A stretch of DNA of 63,987 bases from JABCPO02 sp052174015 (GTDB lineage: Bacteria > Bacillota > Clostridia > TANB77 > CAG-508): positions 1-63,987 of the forward strand of contig JBQMXM010000005.1 of assembly GCA_052174015.1 (NCBI GenBank). Direction: 5' to 3'. Shown here piece after piece: positions 44,424 through 53,994 of this stretch. The stretch's first letter is position 1. The number at the start of each line of letters is the position of its first letter. The notes beneath the pieces are model-generated. The model ran no database searches and was not told the DNA's origin. It was given only the letters and a program-made list of their open reading frames with translations. Both the position numbers and the translations under genes were made by a program.

Positions 44424-46181
44424 TTAAACTAATTTTGCTTTTATTCTTCTTACACCTTTTGATGATGCTTCTTCTTTAATAATTTTAAACTTTCCTAATT
44501 CTCTTGTATTTTTAACATGTGGCCCACCACATATTTCTTCAGAAAAGTCCCCAATCTTATATACAGTAATTTTTTCAAGCTCCTTATATTTATCTTTAAA
44601 TAGTCCAATAACTCCTTTTTGTAATGCTTCTTGTACAGTTGTCTCATAAGATTCTACATCTAATTCTTTTTGTATTTGACTATTAACTAGATCTTCTACT
44701 TGTTGTTTTTCTTCTTCTGTCAATTTATGATCACAATTAAAATCAAATCTTAATCTTTCATCTGTAATATTTGAACCTTTTTGCACAGCATCTTTTCCAA
44801 CTACTTCTTGTAATGCTTTATGTAATAAGTGTGTTGCTGTATGATATTTAATTGCTTGATGTGAATGTGATTCAAGTCCACCTTTAAACTTATTCTTACT
44901 ATTTTGTCTTGAGTTTTCTTGATGTTGCTCATAAAGTTTTAATACTTCTTTGCTATCTATTTCAAGATTTAATTCTTTAGCAAGTTCAATTGTAATTTCT
45001 ATTGGCATTCCATATGTTTCAAAAAGCTTGAACACTTCTTTTGAATCTAATTTATCACCTATTTTTACATTATTTTTTTGTAATAATTTATGAAATTCTT
45101 TTTCACCTCTTTTTAATGTCTTACTAAATTTTTGTAATTCATCTAAAATTACATTAACTATTTTTTCATTTTCTGTATCTAATTCTGTATATAGATGACT
45201 TGAAGATTTTAATACAATATTAATTAATTCTGTAATCTTATTTTCATCAAACTCCATCTTATATATATGCCTTATAGCTCGTCTTAATAATCTTCTTAAT
45301 ATATATCCTCTATCTGTATTTTTTGGTAATATTCCAGCTGCGATTATTATTGATGAGCTTCTTAAATGTTCTGCTACAATTCTTGCACTTTCTGGTATAT
45401 CTTTTTTAGAATTTTCTTTCATAAATTCAAGTGCAGATGTAAACATTTCAAGTTCAAACACAGTATTTTTTCCTTGTAATAACATACTTATTCTTTCAAG
45501 CCCCATACCTGTATCAACATTTTTTTGCTTTAATAATGTATATCCTTTTTCATCTTTAAAATATTCCATAAATACATTATTCCATATTTCAACATATTTT
45601 CCACAATCACATGATGGATTACAATCTACTGAACATTTTTCTTTACCTGTATCATAAAAAATTTCTGTATCTGGTCCACATGGTCCATCTTCTCCTGCTA
45701 TCCACCAATTATCATCTTTTCCAAAGAAATATATTCTATCTTTTGGTATTCCAACTTCTTCCCAAATTTTAGCAGATACTTCGTCTTTTTCACAATCTTC
45801 ATCTCCTTTAAAACATGTTACAGATAATTTTTCATTTGATATATTTAAGTGATTAACTAAGAAGTCATAACTCATTTTAATAGATTCTTCTTTAAAATAT
45901 GAACCTAGTGACCAATTACCAAGCATTTCAAAAAATGTTAAATGCCTATTATCTCCTACTTCATCTATATCTACTGTTCTAATACATTTTTGAAAATCTG
46001 CAAGTTTTCTTCCCTTTGGATGTTCTTTACCCATTAAATATGGTACAAGTGGTTGCATTCCAGCTGTTGTAAATAATACTGTTTCATTATTTTCAGGTAT
46101 TACTGAAGCTGAATCAATTATAGCATGGTCATGTTCTTTAAAATAATTTAAAAATTTTTCTCTTATCTGTTTTGAATCCAT
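44424..46181 (-). CDS. alaS: Alanine-tRNA ligase, short form without C-Ala domain
   Basis: A 585-residue AlaRS against about 870-880 in most bacteria. The class II core (FTTAGMQPLVPYLMG, RHLTFFEMLGNWSLG, GEDGPCGPDTEIFYD, NVDTGMGLERISML), tRNA-recognition domain (AEHLRSSSIIIAAGILP, RGYILRRLLRRAIRHIYK) and editing domain (HTATHLLHKAL, ICGGPHV) are complete. The protein stops at GVRRIKAKLV, exactly where the linker to the DHHA1/C-Ala domain begins, with a normal stop and no further frame below. The SD AGGAAG precedes the ATG. No T-box is visible in the leader. Confidence 0.94.
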   Translation of the reverse strand: MDSKQIREKFLNYFKEHDHAIIDSASVIPENNETVLFTTAGMQPLVPYLMGKEHPKGRKLADFQKCIRTVDIDEVGDNRHLTFFEMLGNWSLGSYFKEESIKMSYDFLVNHLNISNEKLSVTCFKGDEDCEKDEVSAKIWEEVGIPKDRIYFFGKDDNWWIAGEDGPCGPDTEIFYDTGKEKCSVDCNPSCDCGKYVEIWNNVFMEYFKDEKGYTLLKQKNVDTGMGLERISMLLQGKNTVFELEMFTSALEFMKENSKKDIPESARIVAEHLRSSSIIIAAGILPKNTDRGYILRRLLRRAIRHIYKMEFDENKITELINIVLKSSSHLYTELDTENEKIVNVILDELQKFSKTLKRGEKEFHKLLQKNNVKIGDKLDSKEVFKLFETYGMPIEITIELAKELNLEIDSKEVLKLYEQHQENSRQNSKNKFKGGLESHSHQAIKYHTATHLLHKALQEVVGKDAVQKGSNITDERLRFDFNCDHKLTEEEKQQVEDLVNSQIQKELDVESYETTVQEALQKGVIGLFKDKYKELEKITVYKIGDFSEEICGGPHVKNTRELGKFKIIKEEASSKGVRRIKAKLV

Positions 46182-46349
46182 ATATTTTTATTTCTCTTCC
46201 TTTATATTTTAATTTATTTATATACATTTTATTGTAAATTAGTTACAATAAATAATTATATTAATTATATTATATTTTAAGTTTTTTGTACATAACTTAT
46301 ACAAGTTTTATATAAAGTTTTATGTTTATTAATATGTTTATTAAAATAA

Positions 46350-46381
46350 AAAATAACTATATATTTATACATAGTTATTTT
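46350..46381 (-). terminator. Terminator upstream of alaS
   Basis: Minus strand AAAATAACTAT pairs with ATAGTTATTTT around a ten-base loop, followed by TTTAATA. It ends the tex-lepA unit and the small frame after lepA. Between here and alaS (46182-46349) I see only AT-rich sequence. Confidence 0.65.
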
Positions 46382-46386
46382 AATTA

Positions 46387-46653
46387 TTAATATTTTATAT
46401 TTATATATCCTATAGGTTTTATACTTAAATTATCTTCTCTACTTAATTCATATATAGCTTTTGTTAAAACATCATGCATGCTATTAATATATCCTGTCTC
46501 TATTGGATTAATTTCTAATTGTACTTCTTCACCTTTTTTTATTAATTTTTTATATCCTACAAAATCTATTAAAGGAATATCTAAATTTCCTTTTTTTGTT
46601 TTTTTAACTGTTTCAGAAGATATATATATATCATTATTAGTGTTATTTTTAAT
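46387..46653 (-). CDS. Small protein of unknown function; no canonical start codon
   Basis: An open frame of 107 codons (46387-46707) follows directly on lepA and ends IKPIGYINIKY. It reads like real protein (NLDIPLIDFVGYKKLIKKGEEVQLEI, then GYINSMHDVLTKAIYELSRED) but has no ATG, GTG or TTG before its last third. GGAG lies upstream of an ATT at 46653, spacing 13, which would give 88 residues. Options are an unusual start, re-initiation after the overlapping lepA stop, or a 5'-truncated gene. Codon use matches neighbouring genes. Family unknown. Confidence 0.45.
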   Translation of the reverse strand: MKNNTNNDIYISSETVKKTKKGNLDIPLIDFVGYKKLIKKGEEVQLEINPIETGYINSMHDVLTKAIYELSREDNLSIKPIGYINIKY

Positions 46654-46703
46654 TGTATATTTTAAACTCCTATTTTTTTTAATATTATTTTCTATATTTT
46701 TAA

Positions 46704-48512
46704 CTACTCATTATCTGAATCAAACTTTAATACTGATAAAAATACTTCTTGTGGAACTTCAACATTACCTATTTGTTTCATTTTTTTCTTACCTTTTTTC
46801 TGTTTTTCTAATAGTTTTTTCTTACGCGTAATGTCTCCACCATAACATTTTGCAAGTACATCTTTTCTTACAGCTTTTACTGTTTCTCTTGCAATGATTT
46901 TACCTGCTACTACTGCTTGTATAGGTACTTCAAATAATTGTCTTGGTATTTCTTTTTTAAGCTTTTCTGCCATTTTTCTTCCACGAGTATAGCTACTGTC
47001 TTTATGTACAATAAATGAAAGTGCATCCATTGGTTCATTATTAATATGTATATCTAATTTAACTAATTCTGATTCTACATTTTCTTTAAATGTATAGTCT
47101 ATTGATGCATATCCTTTTGTTTTTGATTTTATATAGTCAAAAAAGTCATATATTATTTCATTAAGTGGCATTTCATAATACATAAGTACTCTAGATTCGT
47201 CTATATATTTCATATCTATATATACTCCACGCCTTGCTTGACATACTTCCATTACATTCCCTATATATTCTTTAGGTACAAATATTTCAACATTCATTAT
47301 TGGTTCTAATATCTTACTTATTTCTGTAATAGGTGGTAAGTCTATTGGATTATATAGTTTTAGTATTTCTCCATTTTTTTTATGTACTTCATATATTACT
47401 GATGGTGCAGTAGTTATAATTGGTATACCATATTCTCTGTCTATTCTCTCTACAATTATTTCTAAGTGTAGTAATCCTAAAAATCCACATCTAAATCCAA
47501 ATCCTAATGCTTTTGATGTTTCTGGTTCAAAATTAAATGCTGCATCATTTAATTTTAATTTTTCTACAGCTTCTTTTAATAATACATAGTCTTTTCCGTC
47601 TAGTGGGAACATTCCACAATATACCATACTTTTAGCTTCTTGATATCCTTTAAGTGGTTTTTCTGCACGATTATTTTTAAGTGTAATTGTATCTCCTACT
47701 TGTACATCTTTTGCATTTTTTATACTTGCCGCTATATATCCTACTTCTCCTGAACTTAGTTCTTTTTGTGGTACTTTTTGTCCTGCTAAAAAATGTCCTA
47801 CTTCTGTTACTACAAATGATTTATCTTTTGCCATAAATATAATTTCATCATTTACTTTTACTTTTCCATCAAATACCCTTACATATGATAATACTCCCTT
47901 ATAGTTATCGTATTCTGAATCAAATATTAATGATTTAAGCGGCTTATTATCATCTGTTTTAGGTGCTGGTATTTTTTGTATTATCTGCTCTAAAACTGTT
48001 TGTATATTTAATCCTGTTTTTGCTGAAACACATGGTGCATCAGAAGCAGGTATTCCAATTATTTCTTCAATTTCTTTTTTTACTTCTTCTACTCTTGCGT
48101 TTGGTAAATCTACCTTATTTATTACAGGTATTATTTCTAGATTATTTTCTAATGCTAAATATACATTTGCAAGTGTTTGGGCTTCAACTCCTTGTGTTGC
48201 ATCAACTACTAATAATGCTCCTTCACATGCTGCTAAACTTCTTGATACTTCATAATTAAAATCTACATGTCCTGGTGTATCTATTAAGTTTAGTATGTAT
48301 TCTTCTCCATTATGTACATATTTCATTTTAACTGCTTGTGATTTTACTGTAATTCCTCTTTCTTGCTCTATATCCATAGTGTCTAAAAGTTGGGATTTCA
48401 TTTTTCTTTTTTCAACTGTTTGTGTCTCTTCTATTAACCTATCTGCAAGTGTTGATTTACCATGGTCTATATGTGCTATTATACTAAAATTTCTAATATT
48501 TTCTTTTTTCAT
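46704..48512 (-). CDS. lepA: Elongation factor 4 (LepA)
   Basis: A 602-residue translational GTPase that back-translocates or remodels stalled ribosomes. G domain AHIDHGKSTLADRL (residues 13-26), DTMDIEQERGITVKSQAV, DTPGHVDFNYEV, NKVDLPNA. LepA-specific C-terminal domain with GYASIDYTF and YGGDITRKKKLLEKQKKGKKKMKQIG. Length is normal. It follows tex by 21 bases. In many Firmicutes lepA sits next to hemW, hrcA or holA; none is here. Confidence 0.97.
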   Translation of the reverse strand: MKKENIRNFSIIAHIDHGKSTLADRLIEETQTVEKRKMKSQLLDTMDIEQERGITVKSQAVKMKYVHNGEEYILNLIDTPGHVDFNYEVSRSLAACEGALLVVDATQGVEAQTLANVYLALENNLEIIPVINKVDLPNARVEEVKKEIEEIIGIPASDAPCVSAKTGLNIQTVLEQIIQKIPAPKTDDNKPLKSLIFDSEYDNYKGVLSYVRVFDGKVKVNDEIIFMAKDKSFVVTEVGHFLAGQKVPQKELSSGEVGYIAASIKNAKDVQVGDTITLKNNRAEKPLKGYQEAKSMVYCGMFPLDGKDYVLLKEAVEKLKLNDAAFNFEPETSKALGFGFRCGFLGLLHLEIIVERIDREYGIPIITTAPSVIYEVHKKNGEILKLYNPIDLPPITEISKILEPIMNVEIFVPKEYIGNVMEVCQARRGVYIDMKYIDESRVLMYYEMPLNEIIYDFFDYIKSKTKGYASIDYTFKENVESELVKLDIHINNEPMDALSFIVHKDSSYTRGRKMAEKLKKEIPRQLFEVPIQAVVAGKIIARETVKAVRKDVLAKCYGGDITRKKKLLEKQKKGKKKMKQIGNVEVPQEVFLSVLKFDSDNE

Positions 48513-48533
48513 ACTTCTCCTACTAATTTTAAT

Positions 48534-50768
48534 TTATTTATTATTTGCTTGTTTTAAACTTAACCCTATCTTTTCTGTTTCTTCATCTTTAGTTATAACT
48601 TTTAATGTTAAGATTTCTCCAACCTTTACTATATCTGCAGGATTTTTTACAAACTTATCACTAAGTTCTGAAATATGTATAAATCCGTCTTGATGTAACC
48701 CTATATCTACAAATACTCCAAATGCTGCTACGTTTCTAACTGTACCTTGTAATTCCATACCTATTTGAACATCTTTTGCATCAAGTACATCACTTCTAAG
48801 TAATGGTTTTTCTAATTCTTCACGAATATCTAATCCTGGTTTTTGAATTTCCATTAAAGTATCTGTTATTTCATATTTTCCATATTGTTTAAATTCTTCT
48901 GTTTTTAACATTTTATTTATATCTATATTTTTAATTTTTTCATTAATAATATTTTTACCATTTTCATTAAGCATTAAATTAATATCTAAGTCTAAATACT
49001 TAAATATTTTTGTTGCAAGTTCATAACTTTCTGGGTGTATACCTGTTATCTCTAATGGGTTTTTTCCATTATATATTCTTAAAAATCCTGCTGCTTGATT
49101 AAATGCCTTATCTCCTATTCCTGCAACTTTTTTAAGTTCTGCTCTATTTAAATACTTTCCATTTTCTTCTCTATATTTAACAATTGCTTTTGCTTGTTTT
49201 TTGTTAATACCTGACACATATGATAATAGTGAAAATGTAGCTGTATTTAAATCAACCCCCACCTTGTTTACAACATCTTCTACTACATTGTGTAATTGTT
49301 CTTCTAACTCTTTTTGGTTAACATCATGTTGGTATTGTCCAACTCCAATAGATTTTGGCTCTATCTTTACTAATTCTGATAATGGGTCTTGTAGTCTTCT
49401 TGCAATTGATATTGCTCCACGTATACTTACATTTACATCTGGAAATTCTTCTTTAGCAATTTTGGAAGCAGAATATACTGAAGCTCCTGCTTCTGATACA
49501 ATGATATATTCTGTCTTAGTTCCACGAATAACATCTGCAACTATTTTTTCACTTTCTCTTGAAGCTGTTCCATTTCCTATTGCCACAACATCAATATCAT
49601 TTTTTGTAATTAATTGTTTTAATCTTTCTATTCCTTTTTCTTTATCATCTTGTGGCATTGTAACATATATTATATCACTATCTGTAAATTTACCATTTTC
49701 GTCTATTGTTGCTAATTTTGATCCATTTCTAAATCCTGGGTCATATCCTAATATTTTAACATTCTTAATTGGTGGTTGCATTAATAGTTCTTTTAAGTTT
49801 GTACCAAATACTTTTATTGCAACTTTATCTGATTTTTCTTTTAAATCTGCTCTAAGTTCTCTTTCTATTGAGCTTTTAATAAGTCTTTTAAATGAGTCTT
49901 TAACTATTTCTTCTAAAAATGGATAGCTCTTTTTGTTTTGTTTTTCTTCATATTTTAATATATATTCATATATTTTATCTTCCATTAATTCAAATTTAAC
50001 ATATAATATTTTTTCTTTTTCTCCTCTAGTTATTGCTAAATATCTATGACTTGGTATTTTTGATGTTAATTGTTTGAAATCATAATATACTGTGTATACT
50101 TTCTTTTCATCTATTGCAGATTTTGACTTTTTAGATATTATTTCTGAGTCTTTTAAATATATTTCTTTAATTTTTTTACGAATATCTGCATTATCTGATA
50201 TATTTTCAGCAATTATATCACACGCTCCGTTTTTTGCGTCTTCTACTGTTAAAACTTCTTCATTTAAATAATTGTTTGCTTCTAAAAAAACTTCATCTTC
50301 TGTTTTAGCTTTTAATATATATTCACTTAAACCTTGTAATCCTTTTCTTTTAGCTTCTGTTGCTCTTGTTTTTTTCTTACCCTTAAATGGCCTATATATA
50401 TCTTCTACTTCTGTAATTGTTTTTGCTAATATTAATTGTTTTTTAAGTTCTTCATCTAACTTATCTAGCTGTTTTAATATTTTAGCAACTTCTTGTTTTC
50501 TTGCAATTAAATTTGTAAGTGTTTTTAGATTATTTTCAAATTCTCTAAGCACTTCGTCTTGCATTCCATTTGTTTTTTCTTTTCTATATCTTGCAATAAA
50601 TGGAATTGTATTTCCGTCTTCTATCATCTCCACAATATTTCTTACAATCCCTATATTTATATTCATTTTTTTAGATATTTCTTCACATATATCTATATCT
50701 AATAATTTAACTAATTTTTCATCTAAAACTATATCTTCTACTTCAACTACCATATTATTTTCTTCCAT
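48534..50768 (-). CDS. tex: Tex-family RNA-binding protein
   Basis: A 744-residue Tex/Spt6-like accessory factor. N-terminal helical domain (IPFIARYRKEKTNGMQDEVLREF), YqgF-like nuclease fold (ILGYDPGFRNGSKLATID, VVAIGNGTASRESE), helix-hairpin-helix repeats (LLSYVSGINKKQAKAIVKYR) and a C-terminal S1 domain (GTVRNVAAFGVFVDIGLHQDGFIHIS). In bacteria Tex is linked to RNA polymerase and RNA decay. Length is near the norm of 720-780. It shares an operon with lepA. Confidence 0.95.
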   Translation of the reverse strand: MEENNMVVEVEDIVLDEKLVKLLDIDICEEISKKMNINIGIVRNIVEMIEDGNTIPFIARYRKEKTNGMQDEVLREFENNLKTLTNLIARKQEVAKILKQLDKLDEELKKQLILAKTITEVEDIYRPFKGKKKTRATEAKRKGLQGLSEYILKAKTEDEVFLEANNYLNEEVLTVEDAKNGACDIIAENISDNADIRKKIKEIYLKDSEIISKKSKSAIDEKKVYTVYYDFKQLTSKIPSHRYLAITRGEKEKILYVKFELMEDKIYEYILKYEEKQNKKSYPFLEEIVKDSFKRLIKSSIERELRADLKEKSDKVAIKVFGTNLKELLMQPPIKNVKILGYDPGFRNGSKLATIDENGKFTDSDIIYVTMPQDDKEKGIERLKQLITKNDIDVVAIGNGTASRESEKIVADVIRGTKTEYIIVSEAGASVYSASKIAKEEFPDVNVSIRGAISIARRLQDPLSELVKIEPKSIGVGQYQHDVNQKELEEQLHNVVEDVVNKVGVDLNTATFSLLSYVSGINKKQAKAIVKYREENGKYLNRAELKKVAGIGDKAFNQAAGFLRIYNGKNPLEITGIHPESYELATKIFKYLDLDINLMLNENGKNIINEKIKNIDINKMLKTEEFKQYGKYEITDTLMEIQKPGLDIREELEKPLLRSDVLDAKDVQIGMELQGTVRNVAAFGVFVDIGLHQDGFIHISELSDKFVKNPADIVKVGEILTLKVITKDEETEKIGLSLKQANNK

Positions 50769-50827
50769 AATTCACCTCATAGTAAGTATAACAAATATTC
50801 CTATTACCTACAATATTAAACATAAAA

Positions 50828-50858
50828 AAAGAATAAAAACTTCCTGTCTTTATTCTTT
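50828..50858 (-). terminator. Terminator after the first long prepilin-like gene
   Basis: Minus strand AAAGAATAAA/TTTATTCTTT hairpin with an 11-base loop and seven following T. It lies 17 bases after the stop at 50875. Confidence 0.8.
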
Positions 50859-50874
50859 ATATATTAAATACCTA

Positions 50875-52251
50875 TTATTCTATATTATCCCAGTCTTTTC
50901 TTTTCCATTTTCCTTCACTCACTTTTTCTATCATACCAGCATCTAAAAATACCACAGGTCTCAAGAATCCTGAAATAGTATATACATTAAGTGATGAATC
51001 ATATTGAAAACTATTGCTACCAAGAACATAACTAGTAGATATATAATTAACATTAAAATTAGCAAGAGTATAATATGAATATATATATCTAGAACCAATC
51101 CAATACTTATTATTTTTAAATATATGGTTCTTTAACTTTTGCTTATTTTCATTCACTTGTACATCTGGTACTAATTCTTTATCGTAGCTTGTACTGTTAT
51201 TATATATAACATATAATTCATGGTCAAATCTTTGTTTAGTGATACTAGTTCCAGTATCTTCTGTGCTACTTATTGTTGGATAAGATACTTCTGGGCTTTT
51301 GCGACTTGGCTGCATATAAACTGGAGTAAAAAATTTCTTTTCATCTTCTGTAAAGTCTGTATACGCATCACCTTTCATTATCTGCGCAACATCTTCCAAA
51401 GTCATACTTCTTGCCCCTGAACCAGTTAATGTTCTTGTTTGACTATCTCCTAAAACTCTGTAATTACCTATTTTGTATTTTGTAATAGTTTTTCTAGCTC
51501 CTTTTCCATATCCATATATACTACATGCTTTGTGAAATTCTTCTTCTGCATATAACCAACCTATTCCTCCATATAATGTAAATTGATTGCTTACTCCACC
51601 ATTTACATCACCTATAACTTCTTTTGATATAACTTTTATTTGATTATTTGCTTTTGACAATACTATCCATTCATTTTGATTAGATTTAGCAGTTATTGTT
51701 TGATTATTATGTCCATTACCACCTGTTTTTGCTGTACCTTTTTGACTTGTGTATGTAAGTTTTGAGGCGTCTGTTACTCCTTTTGTTGGGTCATAAATAA
51801 TTATATCTCCCACCTTTAAATCTGATGGTATTTTATGTATTATTTGAGTTTCAACTAATATTGTATTATCATCTATTTCATAATTTAGTATATATCCACT
51901 ATGTTTTGTTTTAAGATTTAATTTTAATGGTTTTGCATTTTCATCACCATATATTTCACCATCTAATTCTACTCCTTGATTTTTTAATTCTTGTTCAAAA
52001 GTTTCTTTATTAAATTTTCCATATTTATTTGTAAAACTAGCTCCATATGCTGCCATTATTCTGTCTTTTTCTAAAGCTATTTCTTGGTCTTGCTGACTTT
52101 GTCTTGCCTTAAACATTAAGCCATTATCTCCAAGTGCTAAACTAAGTGCTACTCCTGCAAGTATAAGTAGTACTATTATTGTAAGTGCTAATGCAATTAG
52201 TGTTATACCATTGTTTTTATATATTTTTTTCTTTGTATTACATTGTTTCAT
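50875..52251 (-). CDS. Prepilin-like surface protein, paralogue 1
   Basis: About 458 residues from the ATG at 52251 (SD AAAGGTG). A basic leader ends in NNGITLIAL, the prepilin cleavage motif without Glu5, followed by TIIVLLILAGVALSLALG, then KARQSQQDQEIALEKDRIM. A beta-rich domain follows (KLTYTSQKGTAKTGGNG, WIVLSKANNQIKVISKEVI), then GWLYAEEEFHKACSIYGYGKGARK and GSGARSMTLEDVAQIMKGDAY. It ends in a strand reading FLRPVVFLDAGMIEKVSEG. Likely surface-exposed and anchored through the pilin-like helix. Its neighbour at 52358 is a close paralogue. Confidence 0.78.
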   Translation of the reverse strand: MKQCNTKKKIYKNNGITLIALALTIIVLLILAGVALSLALGDNGLMFKARQSQQDQEIALEKDRIMAAYGASFTNKYGKFNKETFEQELKNQGVELDGEIYGDENAKPLKLNLKTKHSGYILNYEIDDNTILVETQIIHKIPSDLKVGDIIIYDPTKGVTDASKLTYTSQKGTAKTGGNGHNNQTITAKSNQNEWIVLSKANNQIKVISKEVIGDVNGGVSNQFTLYGGIGWLYAEEEFHKACSIYGYGKGARKTITKYKIGNYRVLGDSQTRTLTGSGARSMTLEDVAQIMKGDAYTDFTEDEKKFFTPVYMQPSRKSPEVSYPTISSTEDTGTSITKQRFDHELYVIYNNSTSYDKELVPDVQVNENKQKLKNHIFKNNKYWIGSRYIYSYYTLANFNVNYISTSYVLGSNSFQYDSSLNVYTISGFLRPVVFLDAGMIEKVSEGKWKRKDWDNIE

Positions 52252-52294
52252 CAAATCACCTTTCAATAAAATCACTCTTAATATCTTTATATGC

Positions 52295-52338
52295 TATCAA
52301 TATATTTTTTAAATATCAATATTTGTATTATATATTAT
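52295..52338 (-). promoter_or_regulatory. Conserved upstream element of prepilin paralogue 1
   Basis: Matches 53764-53807 at 43 of 44 positions. On the minus strand it holds a TATAAT (52332-52327), then two copies of ATATTGATA spaced 19 bases (at 52322-52314 and 52303-52295). Two near-identical half-sites on the same helix face suggest an operator, or a paired element in the mRNA leader. Confidence 0.55.
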
Positions 52339-52357
52339 ATTTTAAATACATATTATA

Positions 52358-53734
52358 CTAATCTTTTATCTTCCACTCTCCATCACTTACTTTTTCTAGC
52401 ATAGTTCCATCTAAGTATACAACAGGTCTTAAATGTCCTCTATGAGACATAGGATTTTTTAGATGATGAATAAAAGAAACAAAAGTAAAATCTCCTCTAA
52501 TGCTATAATGTTGAATTATTTTCACACCAAATTGTGCATTAGAAGAATCAGTTTCTACATAACGATAGCTAATCCAATACTCTTTCTCGCGTTTAAAAAT
52601 ATGTGGCTTTAATTTTTCCTTATTTGCTTTCACCTTTGGGTCTGATACTAATTCTTTATCATATTTTTCATTATTTTTATCAATATCATAGTGATCATTA
52701 TCAAATTCTCGCTTACTTAAACCAACTCCATCTTCGTCATCAGTATTTAGTGTTGGATAACCTAATTCTGTACTTTTTTCATTTGGATCCATATACTTAT
52801 TCCTATAACTAAAATATTTTTTTTCATCATCTGTAAAATCTGTATGTTCTTCACCCTTCATTATTTTAACTATATCTTCCATTGTCATACTTCTTGCACC
52901 AGAATTTGTTATCGTTCTTGTTTGAGCTTCTCCAATATACCTATTACCTACTTGATATGTTGTAGTAGTGTTTACTGCTCCTTTACCATGTCCATATATA
53001 CTACAAGCTTTATGTAATTCTTCTTCTGCATATAACCAACCTGTTCCACCTTTAAATGTAAATAAATTATATTCTCCAGTCGGTATATCTCCTATAGGTT
53101 CTTTTGCCATTACTTTTATTTGATTATTAGCAGTTGATATAACTACCCACTTATTATTAGTTGCTTTAGCTTTTACTCTTTGGTCTCCATATCCATTACC
53201 ACCTGTTTGTGCATTACCTTTTGGACTTATATAAGTTAATTTTGATGTGTCTGTAACCCCTTTTGTTGGGTCATAAGTTATTATGTCTCCAACTTGTATT
53301 CCTAATTCTGATGATTGATTTTGTACTATTTGATTATTTATTATTCTACCGTCTTCTATTGTATAAGTAACTGTATATTCATTATGGTTTGTTTTAACTT
53401 TTAAGTTAAGTGGAGTAGCATTTTCATCTCCCACTATTTCACCATCTAACTGTATACCTTGTTTTTCTAATTCTTTTTTAAAAGTAACTTTATTAAATTT
53501 TCCATCTTTATTTGTAAAACTTGCACTATATGCTGACATTATTCTGTCTTTTTCTAAGGCTATTTCTTGTTTTTGCTGACTTTGTCTTGCCTTAAACACT
53601 AATCCATTTTGACCTAGTGCTAAACTAAGTGCTACTCCTGCAAGTATTAGTAGTACTATTATTGTAAGAACTAATGCTATTAATGTTATACCATTGTTTT
53701 TATTATTATTTTTCTTTTTATTACATTTTTTCAT
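52358..53734 (-). CDS. Prepilin-like surface protein, paralogue 2
   Basis: About 458 residues from the ATG at 53734 (SD GGAG). It has the same architecture as the 50875 gene: basic leader, NNGITLIALVLTIIVLLILAGV, KARQSQQKQEIALEKDRIM, then WVVISTANNQIKVMAKEPIG, GWLYAEEELHKACSIYGHGKGA, NSGARSMTMEDIVKIMKGEEH and GHLRPVVYLDGTMLEKVSDG. The N-terminal 90 residues are nearly identical to the paralogue and the central 250 closely similar; differences cluster in the loop before the last strand (HYSIRGDFTFVSFIHH versus YISTSYVLGSNSFQYD). A tandem duplication with divergence at exposed parts is the simplest reading. Confidence 0.78.
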   Translation of the reverse strand: MKKCNKKKNNNKNNGITLIALVLTIIVLLILAGVALSLALGQNGLVFKARQSQQKQEIALEKDRIMSAYSASFTNKDGKFNKVTFKKELEKQGIQLDGEIVGDENATPLNLKVKTNHNEYTVTYTIEDGRIINNQIVQNQSSELGIQVGDIITYDPTKGVTDTSKLTYISPKGNAQTGGNGYGDQRVKAKATNNKWVVISTANNQIKVMAKEPIGDIPTGEYNLFTFKGGTGWLYAEEELHKACSIYGHGKGAVNTTTTYQVGNRYIGEAQTRTITNSGARSMTMEDIVKIMKGEEHTDFTDDEKKYFSYRNKYMDPNEKSTELGYPTLNTDDEDGVGLSKREFDNDHYDIDKNNEKYDKELVSDPKVKANKEKLKPHIFKREKEYWISYRYVETDSSNAQFGVKIIQHYSIRGDFTFVSFIHHLKNPMSHRGHLRPVVYLDGTMLEKVSDGEWKIKD

Positions 53735-53763
53735 TTGTAATCTCCTTTCAATATAATTAATGG

Positions 53764-53807
53764 TATCAATATATTTTTTAGATATCAATATTTGTATTAT
53801 ATATTAT
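53764..53807 (-). promoter_or_regulatory. Conserved upstream element of prepilin paralogue 2
   Basis: Partner of 52295-52338. TATAAT at 53801-53796 and two ATATTGATA copies (53791-53783 and 53772-53764), just after the predicted transcription start. A good -35 is not visible, so the promoter may need an activator or another sigma factor. Confidence 0.55.
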
Positions 53808-53931
53808 TATTTTTTTAGAAAATTGTAACAGAAATATAATATAACATATAGTATAATATATTTTGGTTGCATTTATATTAAACTTGTATTTAATTAAATA
53901 TGTTATTTTTATGTATTTTTGTTAATTTTTA

Positions 53932-53961
53932 TTGATTTTGCATATATTTTTGAAGTAATAT
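53932..53961 (+). promoter_or_regulatory. Possible promoter of the only plus-strand gene
   Basis: TTGATT (53932-53937), 18-base spacer, TAATAT (53956-53961), with the ATG 34 bases on and SD GGAG at 53985-53988. The intergenic region is divergent with the prepilin paralogue 2 gene. Confidence 0.35.
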
Positions 53962-53994
53962 ATTAATTGATTATATATTACAAAGGAGAAATAC

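Noticed and set aside
46182..46386. Possible T-box leader upstream of alaS
   Set aside because: No T-box core sequence, no specifier hairpin and no antiterminator pairing could be found; the same is true before pheS, where there is almost no leader.
49201..49926. 241-codon plus-strand frame opposite tex
   Set aside because: It lies wholly within the well-conserved tex gene; its length is explained by the codon bias of the opposite strand, and it has no ribosome site or recognisable domain.
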